Source of the DNA: Balneolaceae bacterium
Lineage (GTDB): Bacteria > Bacteroidota > Rhodothermia > Balneolales > Balneolaceae
Direction: 5' to 3'
DNA length: 34,801 nt
Assembly (NCBI GenBank): GCA_007123985.1
Contig: SLGA01000176.1
Coordinates: 1 to 34,801 of the forward strand
Below are positions 1 through 8,254 of the stretch, piece by piece (position 1 is the stretch's first letter; every line of letters starts with the position of its first letter). Under the pieces are notes generated by a model. The model was not told the origin of the DNA, made no database searches, and was given only the letters and a program-made list of their open reading frames with translations. The position numbers were made by a program, and so were the translations under genes.

Positions 1-312
1 CAAAGCCTGAACAACCAGGGGCGATCGTTTAAATTCGACTCCATTGAATGCCTGGCCGCATTTGTAATAACTGCTGATGACCCGGATAACATCCATTCAA
101 ACTGGGTTCCCGATTTTATAAACCGCGGAAACTGGCTGCAGGCGGAATCGGCCATTTATCTTCACAGCGAAACACTTCGAAGTCCGATGGGGCTTAATCT
201 TACCGCCTACGCTGAACGAGAAACAGCTGAACCAATTCAAACTGAATATGGCGGTGATCTTATTGAATTTGAAGCAGTATTGGAAATCGTAAAAAGAGAG
301 TGGCTGCAGTGA
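1..312 (+). CDS. nosL: NosL-family copper chaperone, 3' end only (partial)
   Basis: The window opens inside a + strand reading frame (frame 1) that runs to TGA at 310-312, giving the last 103 residues. It is not in the ORF track because its start lies outside. The visible part has the NosL pattern: a cysteine in FDSIECLAAF, an aromatic 'W-V-x-D' stretch (SNWVPDF), a 'NWLQAESAIYL' segment, then 'SPMGLNL' and a closing 'YGGDLIEFE'. NosL is a periplasmic, usually lipid-anchored Cu(I) chaperone that supplies copper to nitrous oxide reductase NosZ. The call is strengthened by nosD, nosF and nosY directly downstream (25 nt to the nosD start), the standard nos order. The N-terminal lipobox cannot be seen, so anchoring is unknown. 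Confidence 0.82.
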   Translation, partial: QSLNNQGRSFKFDSIECLAAFVITADDPDNIHSNWVPDFINRGNWLQAESAIYLHSETLRSPMGLNLTAYAERETAEPIQTEYGGDLIEFEAVLEIVKREWLQ

Positions 313-337
313 GAGCCAATTAACAGAACCTGAGAAC

Positions 338-1579
338 ATGAAACCATTCATTCACATATCCGCGCTGCTGTACACTTGTTTGATGATCACAACCTTCGTT
401 CAGGCTCAAATTATCGTGAGCCCCAATGCATCTATAACATCTATACAGGCAGGAATTGACCAGGCTGCTGCCGGCGATACAGTGGTTGTATATGCAGGCA
501 CGTATCAGGAGAATAACATTGAAATCACAAAACCGCTTGTGCTCATGGGAATTGATCGACCTGTGATTGATGGCAACAATGAAGGGACCATTTTGGTGAT
601 ACGTGCCGATAGTATTACCGTTCAGGGCTTTGAATTCAGAAATACAGGGCGAAGTTACATCCGTGATTATGCAGCAATATTAATCGATCAGGCGAGTGAT
701 TTTATTGTTAAAGAGAACCATCTGTACAACGTTTTTTTTGGCATCTACCTCGCCGAAACCGATCGTGGCAAAGTGCAAAACAACCGGATTGAATCGTACG
801 ACAGGCGCGAAGCCTCATCCGGTAACGGGATACATCTCTGGTATGTCAGAAATCCCGAAATTATCGGGAATAGAGTGGAAGGCATGCGCGATGGAATCTA
901 CCTGGAGTTCGCTGAAAATGCCCGGATTCACGGTAACATCAGCAGCAAAAACAACCGGTATGGGCTGCACTATATGTTCTCGAATGGAGGAACCTATTAC
1001 GATAACACATTCAGAGAAAATGGTGCCGGTGTTGCGGTGATGTACTCGGAAGATGTAGATATGAAAAACAATCTATTCGAGCATAACTGGGGACCATCAT
1101 CTTACGGACTGCTATTAAAAGATATGCGCCAGAGTAACATCGAAGGCAATCGCTTCTACAAAAACACCGTGGCAATCTATTCTGAAAGCTCAACAAATAT
1201 TCAAATCAAACGAAACCAGATTGAACAGAATGGCTGGGCGGTTAACATCAAATCGAGCAGTGCACGGAATTACTTTACGGAGAACAATTTCATTGAAAAC
1301 AGCTTCGATGTACGCACCGACAGCCCTCGCAATAACAACCTTTTTGAGGGAAACTACTGGAGCAACTACGAAGGGTACGACCTTGACAGGAATGGAACAG
1401 GTGATGTACCCTATCGCCCGGTGAGCCTCTTCTCTGTGATTATTGAAAAACAGCCCGAATCACTGATTCTAATGCGAAGCATGTTTATTCGCCTGCTTGA
1501 TACAGCTGAACGAATAATGCCCGTGCTCACACCCAAAACACTTTACGATGAACAACCAAAAATGCATCGAATACAATGA
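338..1579 (+). CDS. nosD: Nitrous oxide reductase maturation protein NosD (periplasmic beta-helix)
   Basis: This 413-aa protein has an N-terminal signal peptide of about 23 residues ending VQAQ. It then has a SIQAGIDQAAAGDTVVVYAGTY segment, the typical opening of NosD/CASH right-handed beta-helix proteins. Residues ~70-330 carry many short repeats of the 'N-x-I-x-x-N' type (NRIESY, NRVEGMRDGIYLEF, NNLFEHN, NRFYKN), as expected for PbH1 helix rungs. 'GNYWSNYEGYDLDRNGTGDVPY' near residue 345 is a NosD hallmark. NosD acts in the periplasm with the NosFY ABC transporter in assembling the copper centres of NosZ. The ATG at 338 gives a complete signal peptide. The stop overlaps the nosF start (ATGA), which suggests translational coupling. 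Confidence 0.92.
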   Translation: MKPFIHISALLYTCLMITTFVQAQIIVSPNASITSIQAGIDQAAAGDTVVVYAGTYQENNIEITKPLVLMGIDRPVIDGNNEGTILVIRADSITVQGFEFRNTGRSYIRDYAAILIDQASDFIVKENHLYNVFFGIYLAETDRGKVQNNRIESYDRREASSGNGIHLWYVRNPEIIGNRVEGMRDGIYLEFAENARIHGNISSKNNRYGLHYMFSNGGTYYDNTFRENGAGVAVMYSEDVDMKNNLFEHNWGPSSYGLLLKDMRQSNIEGNRFYKNTVAIYSESSTNIQIKRNQIEQNGWAVNIKSSSARNYFTENNFIENSFDVRTDSPRNNNLFEGNYWSNYEGYDLDRNGTGDVPYRPVSLFSVIIEKQPESLILMRSMFIRLLDTAERIMPVLTPKTLYDEQPKMHRIQ

Positions 1580-2280
1580 TTGAAATCAAAGAGCTTAAAA
1601 AGTCTTTCGGCAGCCTTGAGGTACTCAAAGGCATAAATCTTATGATTCCAAAAGGGCAATCCACCGGTATTGTGGGCCCGAACGGCGCCGGAAAAACCAC
1701 ACTAATCAAAACCATTCTTGGCCTTGTGAAACCAGATTCAGGAAGCATACAGGTAAATGAAACCGTGCTGAACGGCAACTGGCAGTATCGGCGTAACATC
1801 GGGTACATGCCGCAGGTTGCACGTTATCCGGAAAACATGCGGGTACACGAACTTCTTGAATTTATAAAAGGCTTACGAAATCAGCCGGCTCAGTATGAAA
1901 CTGAACTGATTGAGCAGCTTCATCTTGGTCCCGAGCTGCAGAAAGAGTTGCGTACACTGTCGGGCGGTAATCGCCAGAAAGTAGGCGCCACACTTGCCAT
2001 GATGTTTAACCCCGACATTCTTTTTTTTGACGAACCTACCGCCGGTCTTGATCCAAAATCGAGCCAAAAGTTCAAAGAGCGAGTTCAAACCGAAAAAGAG
2101 AACGGCAAAACCATAATTATTACATCACACATCATGAGTGAACTTGAGCAGCTCGTAGATCATGTAATTTTTATCCTCGATGGCAACGTTCGCTATTACG
2201 GATCTACAAAAAACCTGCTTGCAGAAAGCAATGAAGAGCGCCTTGAAGGAGCTATTGCAAGCATGATGGAAATGGCCTGA
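1576..2280 (+). CDS. nosF: NosF, ABC transporter ATPase for Nos maturation
   Basis: This 234-aa ABC ATPase has Walker A GPNGAGKTT near residue 36, a Q-loop at GYMPQ, the signature LSGGNRQK near residue 130, Walker B ILFFDEPTAGLD and a switch histidine in ITSHIMSE. The family is the short ATPase type that pairs with NosY and with the periplasmic NosD; the complex energises copper-site assembly in NosZ. The start overlaps the nosD stop by four bases (ATGA). nosY follows 23 nt after its stop, so nosDFY look cotranscribed. The sequence alone would support only 'ABC ATPase'; the NosF name rests on position between nosD and the NosY-like permease. Confidence 0.9.
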   Translation: MIEIKELKKSFGSLEVLKGINLMIPKGQSTGIVGPNGAGKTTLIKTILGLVKPDSGSIQVNETVLNGNWQYRRNIGYMPQVARYPENMRVHELLEFIKGLRNQPAQYETELIEQLHLGPELQKELRTLSGGNRQKVGATLAMMFNPDILFFDEPTAGLDPKSSQKFKERVQTEKENGKTIIITSHIMSELEQLVDHVIFILDGNVRYYGSTKNLLAESNEERLEGAIASMMEMA

Positions 2281-2303
2281 CTTGAATGTAACAATCTGAT
2301 AAA

Positions 2304-3098
2304 ATGAATTCACTACTACTTCACATCGCAAAAAATGAATGGAAAAGCCTGCTGCGAGGCAAATGGGTAGTTGGGTATGGGCTTATATTCCTTCTTCTTA
2401 CCGATTCACTGCTGCGTTTTGGCGGAGGCGGACCCGAAGCCCTCCTGAGCTTATCGAATGTTATGCTTCTGTTTATTCCCCTGGTTGGAATGATTTACGG
2501 TATCCTCTATATCTATCAGAGCCGTGAATTCATTGAGCTTCTTCTCACTCAACCAATCGATAGAAAAGTACTCTTCTGGGGACTTTTTGTTGGCATATCC
2601 ACTCCGTTGATGCTCGCTTTTGTGATTGGTTCTCTGCTACCACTTGGCTGGCACGGCATATTAATAAAAGGTGCAGCCGCATCTGCAATGGTACTTGGCC
2701 TTGGTGCGGTATTAACCTTGATATTTGTTTCACTTGGTTTTCTGTTCGGGCTGACCTTCTACGACGACCGCATCAAAGGATTTGGATTTACTATTGTAGT
2801 ATGGCTCTTTTTGGCGATATTGTATGATGGACTGGTACTCATGCTGGTGTTTATGTTCGGGCATTACCCGCTGGAGCGGTTTGTGATTGCTGTATCCATG
2901 CTCAACCCGATTGATCTTGCCCGCATTATGGTGATGCTTGAGTTTGATGTATCTGCATTAATGGGATATACCGGGGCTGTTTTTAATCGGTTCTTTGGCT
3001 CAAATATGGGAATCATCATAGCAAGTGCCATGCTTACGCTTTGGCTTGCCATGCCGGCGTGGATTGGATTAAGAGTATTCAAAAAGAAAGATTTTTAG
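2304..3098 (+). CDS. nosY: NosY, ABC-2 type permease for Nos maturation
   Basis: This 264-aa polytopic membrane protein has roughly six hydrophobic segments: ~20-37, 48-68, 90-112, 118-145, 155-185 and 235-255. It has the NosY-style N-terminus (LLHIAKNEWKSLLRGKW) and an 'SREFIELLLTQPIDR' cytoplasmic segment, typical of ABC-2 permeases. The late 'LNPIDLARIMVMLEFDVSALMGYTG' stretch is a strong NosY feature. It is the membrane partner of NosF and NosD. The heme A synthase gene starts only 7 nt after its stop on the same strand, so the nos run probably continues into heme genes. Confidence 0.9.
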   Translation: MNSLLLHIAKNEWKSLLRGKWVVGYGLIFLLLTDSLLRFGGGGPEALLSLSNVMLLFIPLVGMIYGILYIYQSREFIELLLTQPIDRKVLFWGLFVGISTPLMLAFVIGSLLPLGWHGILIKGAAASAMVLGLGAVLTLIFVSLGFLFGLTFYDDRIKGFGFTIVVWLFLAILYDGLVLMLVFMFGHYPLERFVIAVSMLNPIDLARIMVMLEFDVSALMGYTGAVFNRFFGSNMGIIIASAMLTLWLAMPAWIGLRVFKKKDF

Positions 3099-3105
3099 AT
3101 TTACA

Positions 3106-4131
3106 ATGACATCTGCAGACAAAAAACAGATTAAAATTTGGTACTGGAGTGGTGCCACACTTGTTTTTTTAATTCTGATAGTTGGCGGAATTACCCGTCT
3201 CACCGGCTCAGGTTTATCGATGACCGACTGGAAACCAATTATGGGAGCCATTCCACCCATAACAGAAGCACAATGGGAGGATGCGTTTGAACAGTACAAA
3301 CAATTCCCGGAGTACCAACAGATTAATCGGGGGATGAGCCTCGCTGAGTTTCAGTTCATTTTTTTCTGGGAATATCTGCATCGGATGATTGGCCGGCTTA
3401 TCGGGCTCGTTTTCATTCTCCCGTTTGGTTATTTCCTGATCAAAAAGAAATTAGATTCCACCCAGTTAAAACGTGCATCGCTTTTGCTTATACTCGGGCT
3501 TTCTCAGGGTTTAATGGGCTGGTATATGGTGCAGAGTGGCCTGGTTGATGTGCCAAGGGTGAGCCCTTATCGGCTTGCTGCGCATCTCTCTCTGGCATTT
3601 GCCATTTTTGGTTTTTGTGTTTGGTTTGCACTCGATCTGAAAGAACAGAGATATAAGGCGGGTAATGGCACAAAAGAACTGAAGGTTTGGCTCTGGATTT
3701 TTTTAGTAATACTCTCATTGCAGGTAATCTGGGGAGCGTTTGTTGCAGGACTCCATGCCGGGCATATCTACAACACATTCCCAAAAATGCATCAATTCTG
3801 GATCCCTCCGGAGCTATGGCTTATGCAGCCATTTGCCATCAATTTCTTTGAAAATATGGTTACTGTCCAGTGGATCCATCGCGTTCTCGCAACCCTCCTT
3901 GGGCTGATGGCAATTGGTATGTGGATTCGATCCTATCAAACAGGTACTACTTTTCAAACAAAAAAATGGATACTTGCGGTTTTTGCGCTCATATTAGTTC
4001 AGTATCTGATCGGTGTTTTTACGCTGGTCTATCATGTTCCCGTATGGCTCGGTGTACTTCATCAGGCGATGGCCATGGTTCTCTTTGGTGTAGTTATTGG
4101 TGCCTTGCATCAGATCCGTGCGGCTGTTTAA
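3106..4131 (+). CDS. ctaA: Heme A synthase (COX15/CtaA)
   Basis: This 341-aa protein has about eight membrane segments and the COX15 pattern: GGITRLTGSGLSMTDWKPI at the N-terminus, EYLHRMIGR (heme-ligand region), PRVSPYRLAAHL, VQWIHR and a final VLHQAMAM. The histidines in EYLHR, AAHL, QWIHR and LHQA correspond to the conserved heme-binding positions. The enzyme oxidises the C8 methyl of heme O to the formyl group of heme A, for aa3-type cytochrome oxidases. It resembles the longer COX15 form found in mitochondria and Proteobacteria. It starts 7 nt after nosY, an unusual neighbour because NosZ does not need heme A. ctaB is not in the window. Confidence 0.93.
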   Translation: MTSADKKQIKIWYWSGATLVFLILIVGGITRLTGSGLSMTDWKPIMGAIPPITEAQWEDAFEQYKQFPEYQQINRGMSLAEFQFIFFWEYLHRMIGRLIGLVFILPFGYFLIKKKLDSTQLKRASLLLILGLSQGLMGWYMVQSGLVDVPRVSPYRLAAHLSLAFAIFGFCVWFALDLKEQRYKAGNGTKELKVWLWIFLVILSLQVIWGAFVAGLHAGHIYNTFPKMHQFWIPPELWLMQPFAINFFENMVTVQWIHRVLATLLGLMAIGMWIRSYQTGTTFQTKKWILAVFALILVQYLIGVFTLVYHVPVWLGVLHQAMAMVLFGVVIGALHQIRAAV

Positions 4132-4173
4132 TACAGAATACATTTATTTATCGACCTACCAAATCAAGAGAAA

Positions 4174-5373
4174 ATGGATTTACATCCACACTTCAGACGA
4201 ATCTGGCATTTATCACTTCTGAGTTTTATCATCGCCTCGGTAACAGGTTTTCTGTATCGGTATGGCATGTTATACCCATTGGCTGAATGGCTTCATTTTG
4301 CAAATATACGCCACGCCCATTCTCATTTGATGTTTTTTAATTGGATATCACCGCCAATCATGATTTGGATGGCGTCATCAATTATCAAGAAAAGTGATTA
4401 CGCAGCCGTTCGAAATTTTTCTGTATGCATCTATACCATGCTCTTTATCGGGGCGCTCTCCTTTCCCTTTTTTCTGGTTTACGGTTATCACTCCGTACCC
4501 CTTGGGTTTGCAAGCCTGCCACTCGCTGCAATTCTATCTGGCCTGGTGATGATAACATGGTACTGGTTTATCTGGCTCTATTACCTGGCCGGAAATAATA
4601 GACCAAGGAACATTTCTAAACTTTTTTTTGATGCAGCCCTTCTCACCCTGTTTATAAGTTCACTGGGTGCATGGGGGGTATCAGTGATTCAATTTTTGGA
4701 TGTACAAAACCCTCTCTTTTCATCTGCGATGACCCACTTTTTTCTCGCTACATTTACAGAGGGATGGGCAATGCTGGGAATTCTTGGAATTTTATGGTCA
4801 AAAACTTCAGTGTCACAATCAAAATTACAAATATCAGCCGGATGGTTTTGGGTACCCCTGTTATTTGGTTCTATGATGATCTTCCCGTTCAGCCTAACCC
4901 AGACCCTGATAACTCCTGTTATGCTGTTAACTGCAAAAACAGGACTTGTTCTCATTATTGCGGGTCTTATTGCGAATGTATGGTTTCTTACAAAAGAAAA
5001 AGTATTCAACACGGTGACCAGAAAAGTGATTCTCCTGCTTTTGATTTTAAAAATTTTGTTCCAGGCTGCCGCCATTTTACCGCTTGAAATTTGGCCCGGC
5101 GAGCACGGCCTCAGGGTTCTCTATCTGCATATTCTCCTGTTGGGAATTATCTCTGTTACGTTAATTGAGGCTTTCACCGGTGTAAAAGTGACTCTGACAA
5201 AAGTACTTTTTGCAATTTCTGTGCTGCTCGTAATTCTATCGCTCGGTATGATTAGCGGTTACTGGCCGGCACATCTATTACCACCTGACATCTATGTTTG
5301 GGTAATGCTCATCTCCATTTTACCCACAATTCCTGCTATTTCAATCTGGATTTTTACAGTGAAAAATATGTAG
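4174..5373 (+). CDS. Polytopic membrane protein with HAHSH motif, possible heme-binding protein (uncharacterised)
   Basis: I do not recognise a named family with certainty. The 399-aa protein has about 11-12 hydrophobic segments and almost no soluble part. Near residue 47 it carries RHAHSHLMFFNW, similar in style to the 'HAHxxLxGW' heme-ligand helix of heme-copper oxidase subunit I-like and NnrS-like proteins. Further in-membrane histidines occur in MTHFFLATFTEGWAML and RVLYLHILLLG. This spacing suggests bis-histidine heme coordination, but the full cbb3 or NOR active-site set (e.g. WxxHxxVE, HHH) is absent. It lies 42 nt after heme A synthase and before an Rrf2 regulator and hemN, so a role in NO/N2O or heme physiology is plausible. 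The function is inference only. Confidence 0.6.
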   Translation: MDLHPHFRRIWHLSLLSFIIASVTGFLYRYGMLYPLAEWLHFANIRHAHSHLMFFNWISPPIMIWMASSIIKKSDYAAVRNFSVCIYTMLFIGALSFPFFLVYGYHSVPLGFASLPLAAILSGLVMITWYWFIWLYYLAGNNRPRNISKLFFDAALLTLFISSLGAWGVSVIQFLDVQNPLFSSAMTHFFLATFTEGWAMLGILGILWSKTSVSQSKLQISAGWFWVPLLFGSMMIFPFSLTQTLITPVMLLTAKTGLVLIIAGLIANVWFLTKEKVFNTVTRKVILLLLILKILFQAAAILPLEIWPGEHGLRVLYLHILLLGIISVTLIEAFTGVKVTLTKVLFAISVLLVILSLGMISGYWPAHLLPPDIYVWVMLISILPTIPAISIWIFTVKNM

Positions 5374-5394
5374 CTAAGAACAATAATTTTATGG

Positions 5395-5439
5395 TATTGA
5401 GTTGAATAAATTCCTATTTTGGATAAAAGAGTCTCAATA
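5395..5439. repeat. Inverted repeat upstream of the Rrf2 gene (candidate operator)
   Basis: TATTGAG (5395-5401) and CTCAATA (5433-5439) are perfect 7-bp inverted arms separated by 31 nt. They lie in the 84-nt gap between the membrane protein gene and the Rrf2 start. The spacing is long for a single dimer site, but Rrf2 regulators often autoregulate from this position. It is a weak, sequence-only suggestion. Confidence 0.3.
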
Positions 5440-5457
5440 ATGTATAACTAATTAATC

Positions 5458-5919
5458 ATGCTACTATCAAAATCATGCGTCTACGGGTTAAGGGCATCAC
5501 TTTACCTGGCAGCGAGAGAACAAGGAGAGTTTATACCTATCAGAAATATGAGTGATAAACTTGAAATATCATTTCACTTTTTAACCAAAATACTGCAACA
5601 GCTAACTGCAGAGGGTATTCTTGAATCATTCAAAGGGCCGAACGGTGGTGTACGCCTGACCCGAGAAGGAAGTGAAATACAACTCATTGATATAGTTTTG
5701 GCCATTGACGGGCCGCAACTACTTACTGAATGCGCTCTCGGCCTACCGGGCTGCGGGGTTAAAAATCCTTGTCCGCTCCACGATAAATGGGCCGAAACAA
5801 GAGATGCGATTCATGAGATGCTCGAAAAAACCACACTTACTGAACTAGTGCGCAAAGGAAAAGCAGAAAATCTGCGTTTAACCACAGATGGTGGTTTCGA
5901 CATCCTTTTTGAGAATTAA
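5458..5919 (+). CDS. Rrf2-family transcriptional regulator with three cysteines (NsrR/IscR-like)
   Basis: This 153-aa protein has the Rrf2 winged helix: MLLSKSCVYGLRASLYLA opening, a SFHFLTKILQQLTAEGIL recognition helix region, then the wing FKGPNGGVRL. It continues with ALGLPGCGVKNPCPLH, giving a C-x6-C-x5-C set near residues 98-111. Three cysteines at this place hold an Fe-S cluster in NsrR (NO-sensing), IscR and RsrR; the Fe-S here is inferred from that. It sits between respiratory/heme genes and hemN, whose GTG start is 15 nt after its stop, so it probably senses NO or redox state and controls heme or denitrification genes. The sequence does not decide between NsrR and another Rrf2 subgroup. 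Confidence 0.88.
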   Translation: MLLSKSCVYGLRASLYLAAREQGEFIPIRNMSDKLEISFHFLTKILQQLTAEGILESFKGPNGGVRLTREGSEIQLIDIVLAIDGPQLLTECALGLPGCGVKNPCPLHDKWAETRDAIHEMLEKTTLTELVRKGKAENLRLTTDGGFDILFEN

Positions 5920-5933
5920 TCTGTTTTAGTGCT

Positions 5934-7313
5934 GTGAGTTTACTAAAAGAAGAACTTCTTGACTTGGTGCAAAAATACAATGTACCCGGGCCAAGATATA
6001 CCTCATACCCAACAGCTGTTCAATTCAGTGAAGCATTTGAAATTGCAGAGCTTGAAGAAAACTTCTGCCGGAGAAAAGAGAGTGAAAATCCTCTGTCCCT
6101 ATACATTCATATTCCGTTTTGTTTTTCACTTTGCTGGTATTGCGGGTGCACCAAAATCATCACAAGAGATCAAAACAGAGGGGATGTATATCTCGATTAT
6201 CTTGAAAAAGAGATGGCTTTGGTCAGTAAAACCACCCATCCGCTTTCAACCTTGAAGCAGATTCATTTTGGCGGGGGAACACCAACTTTTTTAGATCCAA
6301 AGCAAATCAGAAGGCTTGGTAAGCTCATCAAGAGATATTTTACCCTTCATAAGAGTGCAGAGTTTAGTGTTGAGATAGACCCTAGAAGATGCAGCGAAGA
6401 GCACATTATTGCACTAAAACAGATAGGCTGTAACCGTGCCTCTCTGGGGGTTCAGGACACAAATGAAGAGGTACAAAAGGCGATTCACCGAATTCAGCCG
6501 TTCGGGGAGACACAGAAAGTAACTGAACAACTGAGAACCCACGGTATAAATAATATCAATTTCGATCTGATTTATGGCCTGCCGAAACAAACTCCCAGTT
6601 CATTTGAAAAGACTATTTCGGATGTAGTGAGCCTGCTGCCCGACCGCTTTGCAGTGTATAGTTATGCACATATTCCATCCATCATGCCGGCACAAAAACT
6701 GCTGAACGAAGCTGATTTTCCTTCAACCGAAGAAAAACTGGGAATGCTCGTTTACGCAATTGAAACCTTGCCCGGATTTGGCTACAACTATATTGGGATG
6801 GATCATTTTGCAAAGAAAACCGACGAGCTCAGCACTGCACTGACTAAGGGAACGCTGCAGCGTAATTTCCAGGGTTACAGCACTCATTCTGAACTTGAAA
6901 TGATTGCTCTTGGCATGTCGTCCATATCACAAGGCCCAAGCCTTTACTGCCAGAACGAAAAAGATTTGAACCAGTATTATGCGAAACTGGATGAAGGCAA
7001 ACTGCCTGTAAAAAAAATATTGCGCCTTACAGATGAGGATATCATCAGAAAAACCGTAATTATGCATATTATGTGCAGAGGTGAAATAATCTATAATAAG
7101 CTCTCTGAAGAACTTGGGATTACCTTTACAGAACATTTTTCCGGAGAGATTGAGAACCTGAAACAGCTCGAAGCGGATGGCCTTCTGCTCTTAACACCCA
7201 ACGGTTTTAAAATAACATCCACAGGACGTCTGTTTTTGAGAAATATTGCGATGATATTTGACGAGTACCTTACACAAAGCCGGCACAAAACTGCCTACTC
7301 CAAAACGGTTTAA
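5934..7313 (+). CDS. hemN: Oxygen-independent coproporphyrinogen III dehydrogenase (radical SAM)
   Basis: This 459-aa protein begins with the HemN signature VPGPRYTSYPTA. It has the radical-SAM cluster motif PFCFSLCWYCGC (CxxxCxxC followed by the extra Cys of true HemN), then FGGGTPTF, SVEIDPR, GVQDTNEEVQ, and the C-terminal HemN domain (YSTHSELEMIALGMSSIS). It converts coproporphyrinogen III to protoporphyrinogen IX without O2, allowing heme synthesis under the anaerobic conditions where N2O respiration operates. The extra cysteine and the RYTSYPTA segment favour HemN over the HemW chaperone. The start is GTG at 5934, 15 nt after the Rrf2 stop, and no better in-frame ATG precedes the conserved region. 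Confidence 0.93.
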   Translation: MSLLKEELLDLVQKYNVPGPRYTSYPTAVQFSEAFEIAELEENFCRRKESENPLSLYIHIPFCFSLCWYCGCTKIITRDQNRGDVYLDYLEKEMALVSKTTHPLSTLKQIHFGGGTPTFLDPKQIRRLGKLIKRYFTLHKSAEFSVEIDPRRCSEEHIIALKQIGCNRASLGVQDTNEEVQKAIHRIQPFGETQKVTEQLRTHGINNINFDLIYGLPKQTPSSFEKTISDVVSLLPDRFAVYSYAHIPSIMPAQKLLNEADFPSTEEKLGMLVYAIETLPGFGYNYIGMDHFAKKTDELSTALTKGTLQRNFQGYSTHSELEMIALGMSSISQGPSLYCQNEKDLNQYYAKLDEGKLPVKKILRLTDEDIIRKTVIMHIMCRGEIIYNKLSEELGITFTEHFSGEIENLKQLEADGLLLLTPNGFKITSTGRLFLRNIAMIFDEYLTQSRHKTAYSKTV

Positions 7314-7324
7314 CAGTCACTGAT

Positions 7325-7337
7325 TTTGCACTGCAAA
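7325..7337. repeat. 13-bp palindrome TTTGCA-C-TGCAAA
   Basis: A perfect 6-bp inverted repeat around one central base lies 12 nt after the hemN stop, in the 166-nt gap before the TPR gene. There is no T-tract, so it is not a normal intrinsic terminator. It could be an operator or chance. Nothing else is clear in this gap. Confidence 0.22.
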
Positions 7338-7479
7338 CCCATAGTATGCTTATCTCTGTAGGGATCATCTTACTGCACCCGTTCTTTTAAGAGATTTATC
7401 AGAAGATTATCTTTCGGAATGATCGGGAAGCAGATTCTCTTCATATATGTAAATCAACACACCGGAAAATAAACTCAGA

Positions 7480-8253
7480 ATGATTCCAAAGTTCGCTTTT
7501 ACTTTGATCTTTTTGTGCTTAGCAACTATTCAGCTTAAAGCTCAACAACAAACTGAACAGGTTGAAAGCATGCTTGATGAAGCTGCTCAACTGATGGACG
7601 AGCATGATGATAATGGTGCACTTCAAATATATCTGAATATCATTGAAATCTCTCCCGATAATTATAATGCCCTCTGGAATGCAAGCTTGCTCTACTCAGC
7701 AATTGGGTTTCGGTTTGATGATGAAGAGAGACAGAAGGAGTATTTTAAAAAAGCTCAGGAATTGGCCGAAACCAGCATTGACCTCTACCCCGATCGTGGA
7801 CACCCTTATTATGTGATGGCAGTGGCAAAAGGCCGAATGGCTGATCATGTAGGCGTAAACCGAAGGATTGAATTAGGGCATATTATTGAAGAATATGTAA
7901 AAAAAGCGGTGGACATAATGCCCGAACATGCACCATCCTGGCATCTTTACGGGGTGTGGCAATCAGAAGTGGCAAATGTTAGCCGTGCTGAACGAATAGC
8001 GGCAAGATTTATATCGGGCGGGCTCCCGGACGGATCGAACGAGCTTGCTGAAGAGTACCTTCGAAAAGCCATACAATTTGATCCGGGCAGCATTCTTATC
8101 AGATTCGATTTGTCCCTTCATTTCTTAAGATCCGGACAAGATGAACTTGCAATTCCAATCCTTGAAGACTTAGTGGAAATGGAGCCAAAATTAAAAGACG
8201 ATCCTGAACATATTAAAGCTGCAAAAGAACATCTGAGGGAGTTACGCGGATAA
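7480..8253 (+). CDS. Secreted TPR protein, RMDN/FAM82-like
   Basis: This 257-aa protein has a signal peptide (hydrophobic residues 4-16, probable cleavage after LKA/QQ) followed by TPR-type helices across the rest. The block from ~115 to 200 (YYVMAVAKGRMADHVG, then an 'EEYVKKAVDIMPEHAPSWHLYGVWQSEVANVS' style segment, then FISGGLPDGSNELAEEYLRKAIQFDP) closely matches the RMDN (regulator of microtubule dynamics) TPR fold. That family is known in eukaryotes and has bacterial relatives. Its partner is unknown. It converges with the HlyD gene, with the two stop codons one base apart, and has a 166-nt upstream region of its own, so it is probably monocistronic. The RMDN link is from motif memory. 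Confidence 0.8.
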   Translation: MIPKFAFTLIFLCLATIQLKAQQQTEQVESMLDEAAQLMDEHDDNGALQIYLNIIEISPDNYNALWNASLLYSAIGFRFDDEERQKEYFKKAQELAETSIDLYPDRGHPYYVMAVAKGRMADHVGVNRRIELGHIIEEYVKKAVDIMPEHAPSWHLYGVWQSEVANVSRAERIAARFISGGLPDGSNELAEEYLRKAIQFDPGSILIRFDLSLHFLRSGQDELAIPILEDLVEMEPKLKDDPEHIKAAKEHLRELRG

Positions 8254-8254
8254 A

